Assembly: GCA_032622095.1 (NCBI GenBank)
Contig: CP136064.1
Coordinates: 187,038,209 to 187,102,208 of the forward strand
Length of the DNA: 64,000 bases
From: Siphonodentalium dalli
Lineage: Eukaryota; Mollusca; Scaphopoda; Gadilida; Siphonodentaliidae
Direction of reading: 5' to 3'
Positions 34,001 to 41,128 of this stretch are shown here, piece after piece. The notes under the pieces were generated by a model. That model had not been told where the DNA came from. It did not search any database and worked only from the letters and a program-made list of their open reading frames with translations. Each line of letters begins with the position of its first letter. Positions within the stretch are counted from its first letter, which is position 1. The position numbers were made by a program, and so were the translations under genes.

Positions 34001-35029
34001 ATAAAAATGAACGATTAATGCTATTTATCTTGCCTCCATCTAGCCACTGGCAGGGATATCACAGCTATGTATGTCATTACTCATTTTTAATAAAGAATTA
34101 GTACATGAGATTAAACATTATGTAGAATTACTCCCCTTTGATCGCTTGGATAAGAACATAGATGCCTACGGAATGAAGAAAAGTGTTAATTTTGTCTAAA
34201 CCAATCAACCAATCGATACCAAAAACTATACAGGTGAGGGGTGTGTCATCATAAACCTGCACATAAAATATGAACACGATCGAACAAAAAATACTTGAGT
34301 TTTCGCATCAGATAGCAAGTGTCTACAGACATATGGACGGACAGGCAGATGAACGACGGATAGTTGATTCGGATGTCAGCATTATGTGTACCATACATCA
34401 TTGGGTTTATGTGTAATGCATGTACATGTAGCAAAGTAGGACTGCTGGTTAGTATGTCAGTACATGCTCATTGACCTGAAGATAGACTAACAGAATGACT
34501 GAGAAAGAATGAAACCTTGATGGCCTAAATTATATGTACATGTAATAGACTTTGAAAGTGATATAAATGCTTTAATAATGATAGCATTTCTTGTGCCCCT
34601 ATAATACAATGTTGGCAATAATTTGATTTTGTTTTCTTCAAGTTGAGTATTAATAACATCTGACTTGTCTTGATAGTTGAACAGCTGAGCTACATGTATA
34701 TTATATGTGTTCAACATGATGATGCATATATGTTGTTTTACTCTGTTTGGGCTTTCTGTCCTATTTCCTAACCCCACCAGTCCCTGCACATACTACAATC
34801 TGGATTTGCAGATGAGTATCTCCAGTACCTGTTTGCTGGCTTTCCATTTTATTCAAATTAATGTTCCACTTTTAGCTGCTAACTTATAAATAATCAATTC
34901 TAGGAGTATTAATTTATTCACCCGTTGCTTCTCGCAGAGATTGTACACCAAAATGGAAAATTTCAGAATAAGCCTCTCCTGATGTAATGGTATGATGCTG
35001 CATAATTTTAATAGCAGCTGGTTTGCATT
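15938..35029 (-). CDS. HEATR6: HEAT repeat-containing protein 6 (HEATR6) orthologue, partial: eight exons
   Basis: Eight minus-strand exons join in order 34922-35029, 30461-30601, 29630-29745, 28536-28653, 26647-26742, 20377-20808, 19769-19891 and 15938-16014. All have AG acceptors and GT donors, phases are compatible throughout, and the joined frame is 1211 nt (about 403 residues) without a stop. The product is recognised from the conserved linker motif RVSSSESEFSDVEGG, the preceding lysine-rich patch, and FGYWSSFIPDTP followed by LKDPSPK, which match vertebrate HEATR6 in order and spacing. HEATR6 is a large helical-repeat protein (about 1180 residues in human) whose biochemical role is poorly defined. 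The N-terminal exon(s) and everything after residue ~460 by human numbering were not found. Introns are 0.8-5.8 kb and packed with transposons. There is no evidence of damage in the exons. Confidence 0.93.
16045..16180. mobile_element. Palindromic hairpin MITE, copy 1 (GCAGAATGAGGTCCCC family)
   Basis: GCAGAATGAGGTCCCCAGAG at 16074 is complemented near 16140-16168 (imperfect). The arms contain GGTGAATT and AGTGATGCTA. Other family members are at 16357-16430, 20948-21020, 26790-26915 and 27385-27510, all in HEATR6 introns. No target duplication was determined. Confidence 0.65.
16357..16430. mobile_element. Palindromic hairpin MITE, copy 2 (one arm only)
   Basis: AGAAGATGAGGCCTAGGCAGAATGAGGTCC leads into CCAGAGGGTGAATTTAGTGATGC and then stops. 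Only one arm is present. Confidence 0.6.
16510..16640. repeat. Interior fragment of the piggyBac-like MITE family
   Basis: CCCTGTGCCAATGCATTCTC and its complement-like CATTGGCC flank an inverted TTATATAT/ATATATAA core. The same core occurs inside 21320-21796 and 21985-22198. The CCCTTT..GTGCC terminal parts are missing here. Confidence 0.5.
16945..19330 (+). mobile_element. Array-bearing element 2, same family as 11545-14515, split by a hAT
   Basis: The left arm (GTCAATGGAGTGATTAGGAATGTGGAGAG) and right arm (ACGGACGACGGACGCCAATC, CCATGGCAATAGCTCAAACT, AAGTTGAGCTAAAAATG) match those of element 1. Core units start at 17008, 17249, 17388, 17554, 17719, then after the hAT at 18789, 18955 and 19111. 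Spacing is mostly 165-166 bp, irregular at the left, and 156 bp before the last unit. As in element 1, the last unit follows the short junction type. Units here are more diverged and lack the multi-B higher-order pattern. Confidence 0.75.
17875..18773. mobile_element. hAT-like element, 899 bp, inserted in a tandem-array unit
   Basis: Ends are TAGGGTTGAAACGATTAATC and, inverted, ATCGTTTCAACACTA; subterminal CGACTAGTCG motifs are repeated at both ends. ATGCAAAG flanks both sides (17867-17874, 18774-18781), an exact 8-bp duplication. Removing the element and one copy of the duplication restores the array reading GTCATGCAAAGAGTAAAATCC. No transposase was recognised. It is the same family as 41129-43286. 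Confidence 0.9.
19434..19578. mobile_element. Truncated copy of the 15521-15733 MITE
   Basis: This matches the central hairpin and right half of 15521-15733, ending GATTATTTAGGGCATTACTG followed by TA. The left terminus is missing. Confidence 0.7.
19769..19891 (-). CDS. HEATR6: HEATR6 exon (41 codons)
   Basis: Acceptor TTTTTACAG, donor CCAAAG|GTACAA, phase 0/0. The peptide reads SMDKKIIFGYWSSFIPDTP and ends ILKDPSPK. This is nearly the human sequence for the same place and the strongest single marker of orthology in the window. Confidence 0.95.
20086..20102. repeat. Poly-C run
   Basis: An uninterrupted run of C interrupting otherwise AT-rich intron. Such runs are assembly and polymerase slippage hotspots, so the exact length is unreliable. 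Confidence 0.8.
20377..20808 (-). CDS. HEATR6: HEATR6 exon, linker region (144 codons)
   Basis: Acceptor GATATTTGTAG, donor ATCAAG|GTAAGT, phase 0/0. It opens with GYIFHGLQKDIPTIPEMLYP (human MFHGLPG..MPTVLYP). A low-complexity Gly/Lys-rich patch KKGKKKKEKK follows, then acidic residues, then the most conserved block RVSSSESEFSDVEGG, and it ends CLNTVIK. The Lys-rich patch could act as a nuclear signal and the Ser-rich block as a phosphorylation site; both are inference. The first 90 nt and adjoining intron are duplicated at 21072-21240. Confidence 0.95.
20948..21020. mobile_element. Palindromic hairpin MITE, copy 3 (one arm)
   Basis: AGAAGATGAGGCCTAAGCAGAATG leads into GGGTCCCCCAGAGGTTGAATTTGGTGATGCTACC. 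It lies between the real HEATR6 linker exon and its duplicate. Confidence 0.6.
21072..21240 (-). pseudogene. Duplicated 5' part of the HEATR6 linker exon with its acceptor
   Basis: This segment repeats 20719-20894: about 89 nt of the exon start, the acceptor GATATTTGTAG|GG and about 80 nt of upstream intron, at high identity. The exon-like part (21072-21160) begins with the same 15 codons. The 16th codon, Glu in the real exon, is TAA here, and one base is lost a little further on. Splicing into this copy instead of 20808, or in addition, would end translation. It lies upstream of the true exon in transcript order, 352 bp away, so it could compete as a decoy acceptor. It has no donor of its own. 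Confidence 0.88.
21320..21796. mobile_element. piggyBac-like MITE 1
   Basis: TTAA (21316-21319) precedes CCCTTTGAGTGCCAGGTCCG. The right end is CCCCTGGCATTGAAAGGG followed by TTAT, one base from TTAA. The CCCTTT end and TTAA site are piggyBac-type features. The two ends are different internally: left has TTTGTATCAACCCATATACC, right has GGGCCGATGAGATCGGCCCC. It contains a (A)n tract near 21700-21738. Confidence 0.75.
21985..22198. mobile_element. piggyBac-like MITE 2, opposite orientation to MITE 1
   Basis: TTAA (21981-21984) precedes CCCTTTTAGTGCCAGGGGCC; the right end GGCACTCAAAGGG is followed by TTAA. Its left end matches MITE 1's right end and vice versa, so the two copies are head-to-head inverted, 188 bp apart. 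The shared interior includes AATGCATTCTCTTATATATG. Confidence 0.82.
22199..22701. other. HEATR6 intron sequence, nothing recognisable
   Basis: Unique AT-rich intron between a piggyBac-like MITE and the Tigger-like element. No exon-like segment found. Confidence 0.6.
23711..24176 (+). CDS. Two-exon mini-transposase: HTH N-terminus joined to transposase C-terminus
   Basis: Exon 1 (23711-23798) encodes MSSKRKRNDLSLADKYEVIK and nine more residues, then donor ACTG|GTAAGT. Exon 2 (24040-24176) follows acceptor CTCTCCTTACAG. The split Glu codon keeps frame and the product is 74 residues, ending RRRQCAITDL with TAA. The N-terminus matches the start of the psq-type helix-turn-helix of Tigger/CENP-B proteins (KRKR..LS..DK..VIKLL). 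The acidic stretch EENDDDDDIMDW and the terminal ITDL resemble the usual C-terminus of such transposases. The second HTH and the DDE catalytic core are absent, so it cannot transpose DNA. A DNA-binding competitor or repressor is possible but unproven; the HTH itself may be incomplete. AATAAA lies near 24262. Upstream promoter was not identified. Confidence 0.72.
24258..24270 (+). promoter_or_regulatory. Poly(A) signal of the mini-transposase gene
   Basis: AATAAA occurs in TTAAAATAAAGTATT about 85 bp after the stop codon. An additional AATAAA-like ATAAATT precedes it. This placement suits a short 3' UTR. Confidence 0.5.
25171..25321. mobile_element. Hairpin MITE, ~150 bp
   Basis: ATGTTGTGTACAG near 25178 is complemented by CTGTACACAACAT near 25303. 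The inner arms (GTGAAAAGTCATATTGGAC and its complement) meet around a 12-base loop near 25246-25257. It begins within about 12 bp of the Tigger-like element's right end. No clean duplication was assigned. Confidence 0.65.
25321..25400. repeat. Perfect 40-bp tandem duplication
   Basis: ATGACATTTTTATTATCCAT followed by GATCTGTATGTTTATCCAAA occurs twice without mismatch (25321-25360, 25361-25400). Identity suggests a very recent event or concerted maintenance. Confidence 0.95.
25470..26000 (+). mobile_element. Array-bearing element 3, old diverged copy with about three units
   Basis: Landmarks recur: GGTCATGCAAAGAGTAAATT (25483), GTCATGCAAAGAGTAAAATT with AAGATGGCTG (25627) and ATCCATGATGGCTGCTG (25796), plus CCCATCTGGAGGTCACCCC. 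The right end CAAGTTGAGCTAAAAATGAC (25984) matches the right arms of elements 1 and 2. Units are strongly diverged, so this is the oldest of the three. Confidence 0.65.
26148..26611 (+). mobile_element. Short non-autonomous Helitron
   Basis: The 3' end has the Helitron signature: hairpin GCCC-AGACGAAGTC-GGGC, then ACATCAG, then CTAG followed by host T. The probable 5' end is TCTGTTACATG at 26148 after host A. Inside are a GTATGTAT microsatellite and two direct copies of a ~130-bp segment starting GCCTACTTTGATCCCGGGAA (26261, 26391). No Rep or helicase sequence. The 5' border is less certain than the 3' one. Confidence 0.75.
26647..26742 (-). CDS. HEATR6: HEATR6 exon (32 codons)
   Basis: Acceptor TTATTCAG, strong donor ATCAGG|GTAAGT, phase 0/0. 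The peptide includes LRGLQNVLAC and PPESLGSLLAG, aligning with human ALKGIQSLLN and TDELGALLAV. A Helitron end at 26611 lies only 33 bp beyond the donor dinucleotide. The donor itself is intact. Confidence 0.93.
26790..26915. mobile_element. Palindromic hairpin MITE, copy 4
   Basis: TTTGCAGAATGAGGTCCCCA and the complement GAATCTCATTCTGC (26893) define the arms; the centre is TATCCACCACAGAGGGCTAG. Flank CAAGCCTGCAAAAAGTGTGT resembles the flank of copy 5 inverted. Confidence 0.65.
26999..27291. mobile_element. piggyBac-like MITE 3 with a duplicated right arm
   Basis: TTAA (26995-26998) precedes CCCTTTCAGTGCCAAGACCG; the right end GGCACTGAAAGGG is followed by TTAA (27292-27295). The interior differs from MITEs 1 and 2. 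The left arm is complemented twice: the stretch CTCTTAGAGCTCTTTCCATC to GGGTTGATACAAAA occurs as two direct copies (27109-27183 and 27184-27262). The arms are almost identical to each other. Confidence 0.82.
27385..27510. mobile_element. Palindromic hairpin MITE, copy 5 (best preserved)
   Basis: GAATGAGGTCCCCAGAGGGT GAATTTGGTGATGCTA is complemented by TAGCATCACTAAATTC and ACCCTCTGGGGACCTCATTC around a short loop (ccccactgtgcagga). Only one arm base differs across the ~38-bp arms. Confidence 0.75.
27512..28535. other. HEATR6 intron, nothing recognisable
   Basis: A weak internal similarity exists around 27735-27835 (TTTGCGAATCAGACTGCCATTTGATT repeated with changes). No coding or TIR structure seen. 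Confidence 0.55.
28536..28653 (-). CDS. HEATR6: HEATR6 exon (1 nt + 39 codons)
   Basis: A long pyrimidine tract and TTTACAG acceptor precede the exon; the donor is TGCAAG|GTAAAT. The first base completes the Arg codon split with the previous exon. The peptide includes ALACFNIFLKLLHHI and ends GQEQCK, corresponding to the human NVCFQAFLTILQSP region. Confidence 0.92.
29032..29607 (+). repeat. Direct repeat pair ~120 bp (29032-29150, 29484-29607)
   Basis: Both copies contain GGTGCGATGGAGCGCA, AATAGCAGCCTCAAAATC-like, AAAAGACTTGT, CTACATTTA and TTTCCTATGAGC, followed by ATATGAAA.TATA. They are 452 bp apart, with unrelated sequence between. The second ends 22 bp from a HEATR6 exon. Confidence 0.75.
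29630..29745 (-). CDS. HEATR6: HEATR6 exon (38 codons + 2 nt)
   Basis: Acceptor TTAATCAAAG, donor TTAG|GTTAGT. The exon ends in phase 2 (AG), completed by the first base of the next exon to give Arg. The peptide begins LHESLLGMDGIL and ends HTLEKLTI. The donor lies about 22 bp downstream of a repeat copy (29484-29607) in plus coordinates, so the repeat sits directly inside the neighbouring intron. Confidence 0.92.
29781..30179. mobile_element. MITE with GATTTAACACCCC ends
   Basis: GTCCGATTTAACACCCCAAA at the left is complemented by GGGGTGTTAAATCAGAC at the right. The GCTTTGGGGGTGAAAAATATTA segment links it to the 9530-10015 family. No reliable target duplication. Confidence 0.6.
30461..30601 (-). 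CDS. HEATR6: HEATR6 exon (47 codons)
   Basis: Acceptor AATTTGCAG, donor CCACAG|GTTGGT, phase 0/0. The peptide contains HLKDDCLEKLTRYL and SDILQALSAA, matching the human DEQHLDFLLAYTISAI and REILQALAAL region: amphipathic helices of the first repeats. Exon size and both splice sites are clean. Confidence 0.92.
30602..31346. other. HEATR6 intron, nothing recognisable
   Basis: AT-rich unique sequence between exon 30461-30601 and the 20-bp minisatellite. No exon, RNA gene or TIR seen. Confidence 0.55.
31347..31428 (+). repeat. 20-bp minisatellite, four units
   Basis: GTGATGAGGGAGGTGCCTGA repeats four times in register; the second unit has AAGG in place of GAGG. Confidence 0.92.
31429..32004. 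other. HEATR6 intron with short GACCTTGACC-rich piece
   Basis: Mostly unique. 31880-31930 carries GACCTTGACCTGTGACCTTA, a short relative of the GTCAAGGTCA repeats at 61771-62280. No gene seen. Confidence 0.5.
32005..33480. mobile_element. pogo/mariner-like TIR element, 1476 bp
   Basis: The ends CAGTCAAACCTGCTTTGGGC and CAGTGAAACCTGTTATGAGA (right end, complement strand) are similar and both continue into GCGACCACC-type sequence, repeated subterminally (32029, 32043, 32113, 32183 and 33420). The right flank is TA; the left flank is TT, so the duplication is imperfect. No transposase was recognised. Confidence 0.65.
33481..34921. other. HEATR6 intron, old dispersed repeats
   Basis: Diverged 'gatcgaacaaaa..gagtt' and 'gtctacagacatatggacgg' pieces (34270-34360) resemble the ends of the dispersed 'gggccataactc' repeat. 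Otherwise no structure or gene. Confidence 0.45.
34922..35029 (-). CDS. HEATR6: HEATR6 exon, first one found (36 codons)
   Basis: Acceptor TATTTTCAG, donor CGG|GTGAATAA, phase 0 at both ends. The peptide starts NANQLLLKLCSIIP and ends NLCEKQR. It corresponds to the human segment that starts near EDVSALLVQACRLVP, about 70 residues into the protein. An upstream exon encoding the N-terminus is therefore missing. I searched the minus strand to the right without a convincing candidate. Confidence 0.88.
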
Positions 35030-35762
35030 CTGAAAATAGAAAAAAAGTGTATTAAGTTGAAGAATTGTTCGTCGTTGTGTAATAATCTTAAAAACAGCAC
35101 AACACTGACACAGAATCCAACAACCCAAGAAGCAAGGGTAGAGACCTCTGACATGCAAAACTAAATAAAAGGCTGCTAGGCCACACATCCCCTGAATAAG
35201 GTGGCTTAATTTGATTGGTGTTTTTTTCAGAAATGAAATATTTGATTTTGTGAACAATCATTGAATCAGACTTTGCTTCCAACTGTCTATGTTGTTCCAG
35301 CGGGGGAAGATACCCAGTTGGGGAAGATATTGTGGTACACAACACATCCTACTAGTATTTGCCATACTTATAACCATAAAATAGCATGTGTTCCAGTAGA
35401 ATATTACATGTATAGATGAAAAGACATTGATATATCGTTTGGTTCCCTATTAGTTACATCATTTTGATTGAATTAAGCGCTACATATACTAGTAGCATAT
35501 AGAGGATAGCTAGATATTTATATACAAGTCTACAATAAGCTCATTAAAAGACTTATGGGATTGATGTTATTAGCGTACTTTAATTCTCACTTGGCAGCCA
35601 TATCTCACGCTCACTGAGTTAAGAAAATATGAAGCAATGAACACTCATACCGTGCCTCATTAACTCTGACATATATATATCTATCATAGCCATGCATACC
35701 ATATAAATTATGCTACACTGCACAAATTAGCACATGTACATATATATCATATCTAACCAGGG
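35030..35762. other. Sequence upstream of the first HEATR6 exon found; no gene recognised
   Basis: I looked here for the missing N-terminal exon on the minus strand and found no segment with splice sites and matching peptide. The sequence is AT-rich and unique. Confidence 0.5.
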
Positions 35763-37034
35763 TAGGGCCCGACGAATCGGCAATTTCAACATCGAATCGA
35801 ATCTCGAATCGAATCATGATAATGATTCGAAATCGAATCTTTTTCAAACACTTTAGTAGATTTGCGGTACCGATCAGTGGGAGGTACGAGCGAAAATGGG
35901 GGCAAATGTCCGATGATTTTATAACGTCACTGAGATAACTCAAGAGTACGAAGGAGGTTCATTAAACTTAATTTATATGACATGATATGAAAAGTATTTA
36001 ATCACAGTTTTAAACAGTTAAATATATGAAAATGGCACGACATCATTTCATATTTTGTGACACTGCCACTATGCGTGAAGTTCGTGAAAGTAAGCAGTTT
36101 GGAACTTGGGAGTCAATGGAGTCTGATTCGTGTCATTGCAAAGGGAATTTGGGAGTCAATGGAGTCTGATTCGAGTCATTGCAAAGGGAAACTCTTCTGC
36201 GAATGTACGCTTCACCCTGTCGCGCAAAGCAGTAACGCGCAATATCAAAATTGCGCATCGTGACTTCGGATTGGCGCGTTCGCAAACGGGATTACAGGAA
36301 CTATGTATAGTATCCCAACTTGGGCCTGTCCATCGGATCAATTGAGTTGCCATGAAAGCTAAATGGTCAACCATATTCCATTTCCCGGATAACATATTCT
36401 GTATAAAGATGTTGATCGGATTTGGACACGACATGTTGCTGCCCAAAATGTTTATTTAATTTTTTTATATCGTGTTAAGTTTGAAATTAAACAAGATATA
36501 TTATTTGATTGAGCTGCGTAAGGCAATATAGTTTTTTCTGGTAAGAATGTCATATACCGACATACAAATATGTCCCACAAGAAATCCACTCGCTTCCGCA
36601 GCTGGGGGCGGTCAAACTCACGAAATTGCTGATTTTATGTGGTGGAGGAAACCCGTGCATGCTACGATTATAGTACAACCGTGATGAACACGCGAACGAT
36701 CACAGACCTACCAGCAGGTTGCACGAGTAACCTACCGACCTGCCACAGGTAACCAGCGCTGGGACTGGGAGGCCAATATATATGAGCAGTGGGCTATTGG
36801 ACAACTTACCCTATACACATTGGACCACGGAGGTCCCAGATGGTCGTGGAAGGAGCCTCAGGTTAAGTATTGGGGATATAATGAATGTTTTGTATATATA
36901 ATGCAGTCTATTCCCGGCGATAAAGGTTTTGCATACAACGATTCGAAATATCCCGAATCACACAACCGATTTTTAATCGAATCGGAACGAAAGATTCAAA
37001 ATCGAATCGAATCTCGAAGCTTCGTCGGGCCCTA
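35763..37034. mobile_element. hAT-like element, 1272 bp
   Basis: Ends are TAGGGCCCGACGAATCGG and, inverted, CTTCGTCGGGCCCTA. Subterminal regions carry repeated GAATCGAATC / GATTCGA motifs. The flanks are AACCAGGG on both sides (35755-35762, 37035-37042), an exact 8-bp duplication. The interior has a tandem pair TTGGGAGTCAATGGAGTCTG (36107, 36150). No transposase recognised. Confidence 0.9.
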
Positions 37035-37496
37035 AACCAGGGGTTGATTTAAAGTTTTAAATTTGTAAACTAGCACTTTGCAACACTAGGTAGATTTTGT
37101 AAGCATTCCCTACCAAGACATGTTTTTTCATTGTAAATTGGTTAGCAGAACTGGGAAATCGCATCACAAATTGCGATGCGAATCCAGTTAAATCAAGCCC
37201 TATATTTGACGACTCAAAAAACCTACTTCTCGATACTTCTCTACTGGTATTCTGATACTTTCTTGTTGTTTGGGGCAAAATATATTCCTAAAAAGCACAC
37301 AAATCTTCATAGTAATTTGATACATATACTTGTATATATGTACCTAATATTGGATTCTGATTTATCTCCAACTGAACGTTTTAAGATTGGACAGGCTTCG
37401 TAATTATACTCATCATAAATATTAGGAATCACTATGGAAATATGAAAGATTTTTAGTCCTTCTTTCAGTGTTTCTAGTGTTAGCGGACTGGGGATC

Positions 37497-37707
37497 ATAA
37501 CATGGTCAGGGTATTGACAAAAATCAGAACTCGGTCAGTTACCAAGTTTGTCAGGCTGAAAAGTCTCATTCGAGATCACTGAATTAAGATCCGAATTCAA
37601 AATGCTGACTTCCCCCATTACAACATTAAATTGTCCAGGTATGTTGTCGTGGGTGCAGTACGCTGTCCAATCGGATGAGGACATTAATAGATGAACTGTG
37701 TACATGC
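37497..37707 (+). mobile_element. SINE fragment (body without tRNA head)
   Basis: This matches the body of the SINE at 43490-43900: GTCATTCGAGATCAC-like, ACTGACTTCCC, TGTCCAGGTATGTTGTCGTG and GCAGTACGCTGTCC. It is cut off at ACTGTGTACAT, where a hAT-type end (37708) begins. Confidence 0.7.
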
Positions 37708-38330
37708 TAGAGATGAGCCGATTATCGGTACGGCTTATTGGATCGGGCCGATAACCATGATATCGGTTGGATATCGGTATCCAGATAAATATGCCGATCC
37801 GATATATATGTAGAATGTGTAGGTACATTACGCTACCAAAGTTGCATAAATCATAACAAAACTAGTCTACCGACCACAAAATATAAGCGCTCTTTGTTAG
37901 AATAATTAACAATATTGTGTGTGTCATAATTATCAAAGTATATGGACTTAAATGTGGCTGTTATTTGAGCCTACTTCATCATTACATGCATATCCATCAG
38001 ACCATCACAAAGAACCCGACTGGTAAATGCATGTCACGTGCTCACTTCCCATCCACTTGATATGAACTCAGATGACCGTGACCTGTTATCAGTTATTAGT
38101 GCGCCATAAGAATAAAAGACTCACAGATGGCTGACCAAGTTACGGGCCTCGCAAACAATGCAGGTGTTGGCTACATGTTACGTAATACTCAGCTGTGGCA
38201 GTCTGTGTGGCACGTGGACATTGGGGACTTCAAAGAAACTGACAAGAGACGTCTGTCTGTTGATAAGTGATGGTCACTCTTCAGACTGACATTTACGTGA
38301 TCCACGACTGATTTCAGATTAACGGGATTT
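37708..38330 (+). mobile_element. hAT end fragment (same family as 41269-42439)
   Basis: TAGAGATGAGCCGATTATCG is close to TAGTGATGAGCCGATAATCG, the left end of the element at 41269. Repeated CCGATA/TATCGG motifs follow. No matching right end or duplication was found, so the copy is truncated. A 47-codon frame at 38127-38270 (starts MADQVTGLANN) has no recognised domain and is not called as a gene. Confidence 0.55.
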
Positions 38331-38481
38331 TCACAAAGACATGAATCATTGTCAGCTCACTCGACTTACTGGCCCGAGGTTCTGTTTGATTCAACTTTCT
38401 AAGAAGCTTCAAGCATGAGTGCGTGTCGTTTGTACTCACAAAAATATTTCTGTTTGTCTTGAATCAATTATTTATATGTTA

Positions 38482-40860
38482 CTAGCAGGGTTACCCGGCG
38501 TTGCCCAGGTTAAAGTGATGTGAAACCCTCTGCATGCTGTGGATATTTGTTGGGAATAGAGAATACTCTTGCTCAAAGTGTTACACGTTTTCTCATAAAT
38601 TGTATATTCAAATAGCATCACAAAACATGATTCTTACAGTCATGTAATATAAGTAGTGGCTCACCTTGTCAATTGTCATTTTGTTTATCGCGATTAATCC
38701 GTTCCACCAATAAAGTATATATTTATTTACAACTGCATATACTTCAGACATTATAACATGATACATGAACATCATAAACACATTAGTTCGCAAAAATAAA
38801 AGACGACAATTGGGTTTTACATATAGAGATGTATCAATCAATCTAGTGGGTTGGACTAAGACCTTGAGGACACCTGGCTATCATATCTCCATGAAGATAC
38901 AGATGTTTTAAAGAAGTGTTCAGGGCTCCTCTGTTCATGGTGCTATATACCGGTTAAATATTCTCAGTTTAATAGAAATATTGCTGCGCATGTATATCAG
39001 CTACATGTGCCCGACACAGAGCGAGATTTTGAGTTGTTTATGTTAGTTGATGAGTTTGTTCTAAAAAATCGCTGTATCGGGCAGATATACCCTTGTCAGA
39101 TGTCAGTATTGGAGAATCCTGAAAAGTCATGTGCTACTGACTGCGTTTTCTTTTATATCAGAAGAAAATATATTTGACTGCACACTGTGACCACTATTTT
39201 TGAACAGGCATTCGATACATTTTACAAATTCTAACTTTTTTGTGGAAACTGTATTGAATGGAACAGATTCAATTGTGTTATAATATATACATGAGCCATT
39301 CTAATATGCAATCCTCCGACGGTTCGAGGTCTCTAAGTTTGCAAGAATATATGTATCTCTTAAATAGAATGGTAGATATACTTTGAATGCTTCTTCTATG
39401 TATCTGATTTGCTAGCTCATTATGTGAATGCCCTGATTCCCATCCCCATATAAATATGACAATTGAGAAGATATAATTGTTCAAGTGACTTAATTGGGTC
39501 ACCATTTGTCGAGATTGTGAAATTTGAATGCCAAAAACTCCTTAAAACGATATGGATGGCCTGGGTGACTATATATAACTTATAGGTGGATATCGGCGAA
39601 TAGCAATCTTATCAATGATAGTGCATATCATCTCGCCATCCGTGACCCAAACGACACCAAATGTGATTTAATTCATCGTATCATTAGAGAAGAACGTGTA
39701 TGAATTTGGTGGAAATTAGTGCAGAATATATTTGTATCAGCTTTGGTGCAACTGCCATGCTCATGCATGACTTTAACGGCGCCACTGTTGACATATTTAA
39801 GCCACGTCCATTAGACTAATGGATGCATGATATACTGGAGATGATTATATATAGGTTTGGTGGTAATCAGCTCTCACCCAAACGGTAGCAATTTGGCGTC
39901 TTTAAATCACACGATTATATTCCTCGTATCATGGAGAAGAATAATATATCAATATAATATATCAATTTGGTGGAAATATGCGCTAAAAATAGTTTATTAA
40001 ATCAATTGTGATGCCCCCTGCAGCGCCATATCGCGGAGGTGATTATGTATGCGTTTGGTGGAAATCGGCGACAAAACTATTTCATCATATTTTTTTTAAT
40101 TTTGCCGTCCTTCCCGCTTTTCTTCCCCCGACACCAACAGCGTCACTTTAGAAAATTTTAACCCACACCATTATCTTACTTGTAAAAAGTTACCCCTCTT
40201 AGACCGCCTTGGTGCCATCTCGATTGTACCCCATGAAGTTATATATAGAACACATACAGACAGACAGCATGATTTGATTCATCGTATCATTTGGGAAGAA
40301 CGTGTATGAATTTGATGGTAATTGGTACTAAAAATATTTTTTATCAGTTTTTGGTGACCCTAAGTCCCTATTTCGGACTCAAGCGATGTAACTTTTATCA
40401 CCATTAAACCACACATTTAGATTCATTATGGAGATGCATATATATAAAATTGGTGAAAATTGACGAGTATACAAATTCGTATCAAATTTAAGGTCACCAC
40501 ATCTCTCACCCAAAGGGCACCAATTTGGTGTATCTAAACCACACGATTAGATTCCTCGTATCACGGAGAATATGTATCAATCTGGTGGAAATCGGCGCTC
40601 AACATATTGTTATCATTTTTGTGTCCCTCTCACCTATATGCACCATTGACTCGAATGGCCCCACTTGTGACAACCTTAGACCACACAATTACACTCCTGA
40701 TATCATGGAGATGATAATTTATAAGTTTGGTGCTAATCGGCGACTACACAAATTTGTATCAAATTTGGTGAAAAACCGCTCCCCTCCCCATCTCTCACCC
40801 AAACAGCACCAATGCGGCGTCTTTAAATCACACGATTAGATTCCTCGTATCATGGATCGC
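38482..40860 (-). mobile_element. Helitron copy 1, minus orientation, 5' truncated
   Basis: Read on the minus strand, the 3' end is a hairpin ACCTGG-GCAACG-CCGGGT, then AACCCTG, then CTAG followed by host T: a canonical Helitron terminus. The body is homologous to 52402-57252. From about 39540 it consists of diverged tandem segments of roughly 160 bp with landmarks TTTAAACCACACGATTAGATTC, ATCATGGAGA, AATTTGGTGGAAATCGGCG. No Rep/helicase gene. Homology to copy 2 stops near 40860. Confidence 0.75.
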
Positions 40861-41128
40861 TCCAGACACCAGCGATTGAATAAGTATAGGAAAACATCGC
40901 TAATGGTGAAAAATATTTTAAACTCCGTTAATTTGGCGTCCGGAACGATTTTATCACTGTTGTAGCTGAGTATGTTATTTATAGGAAACAGGCGACATAT
41001 GCCGGGTATTTTGTGTTTAGTGCTTTTATTTGAGATATGTTTGTCCGGCCGTTTTTTAATGTTTTCATAACTTGGGTATATTATATTAGGATACCGATTT
41101 ATAAACTTGATTAAACGCTTATTTTGGG

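Noticed and set aside
36156-36446. 96-codon minus-strand frame inside the 1272-bp hAT
   Set aside because: No domain recognised; overlapped by frames on the other strand.
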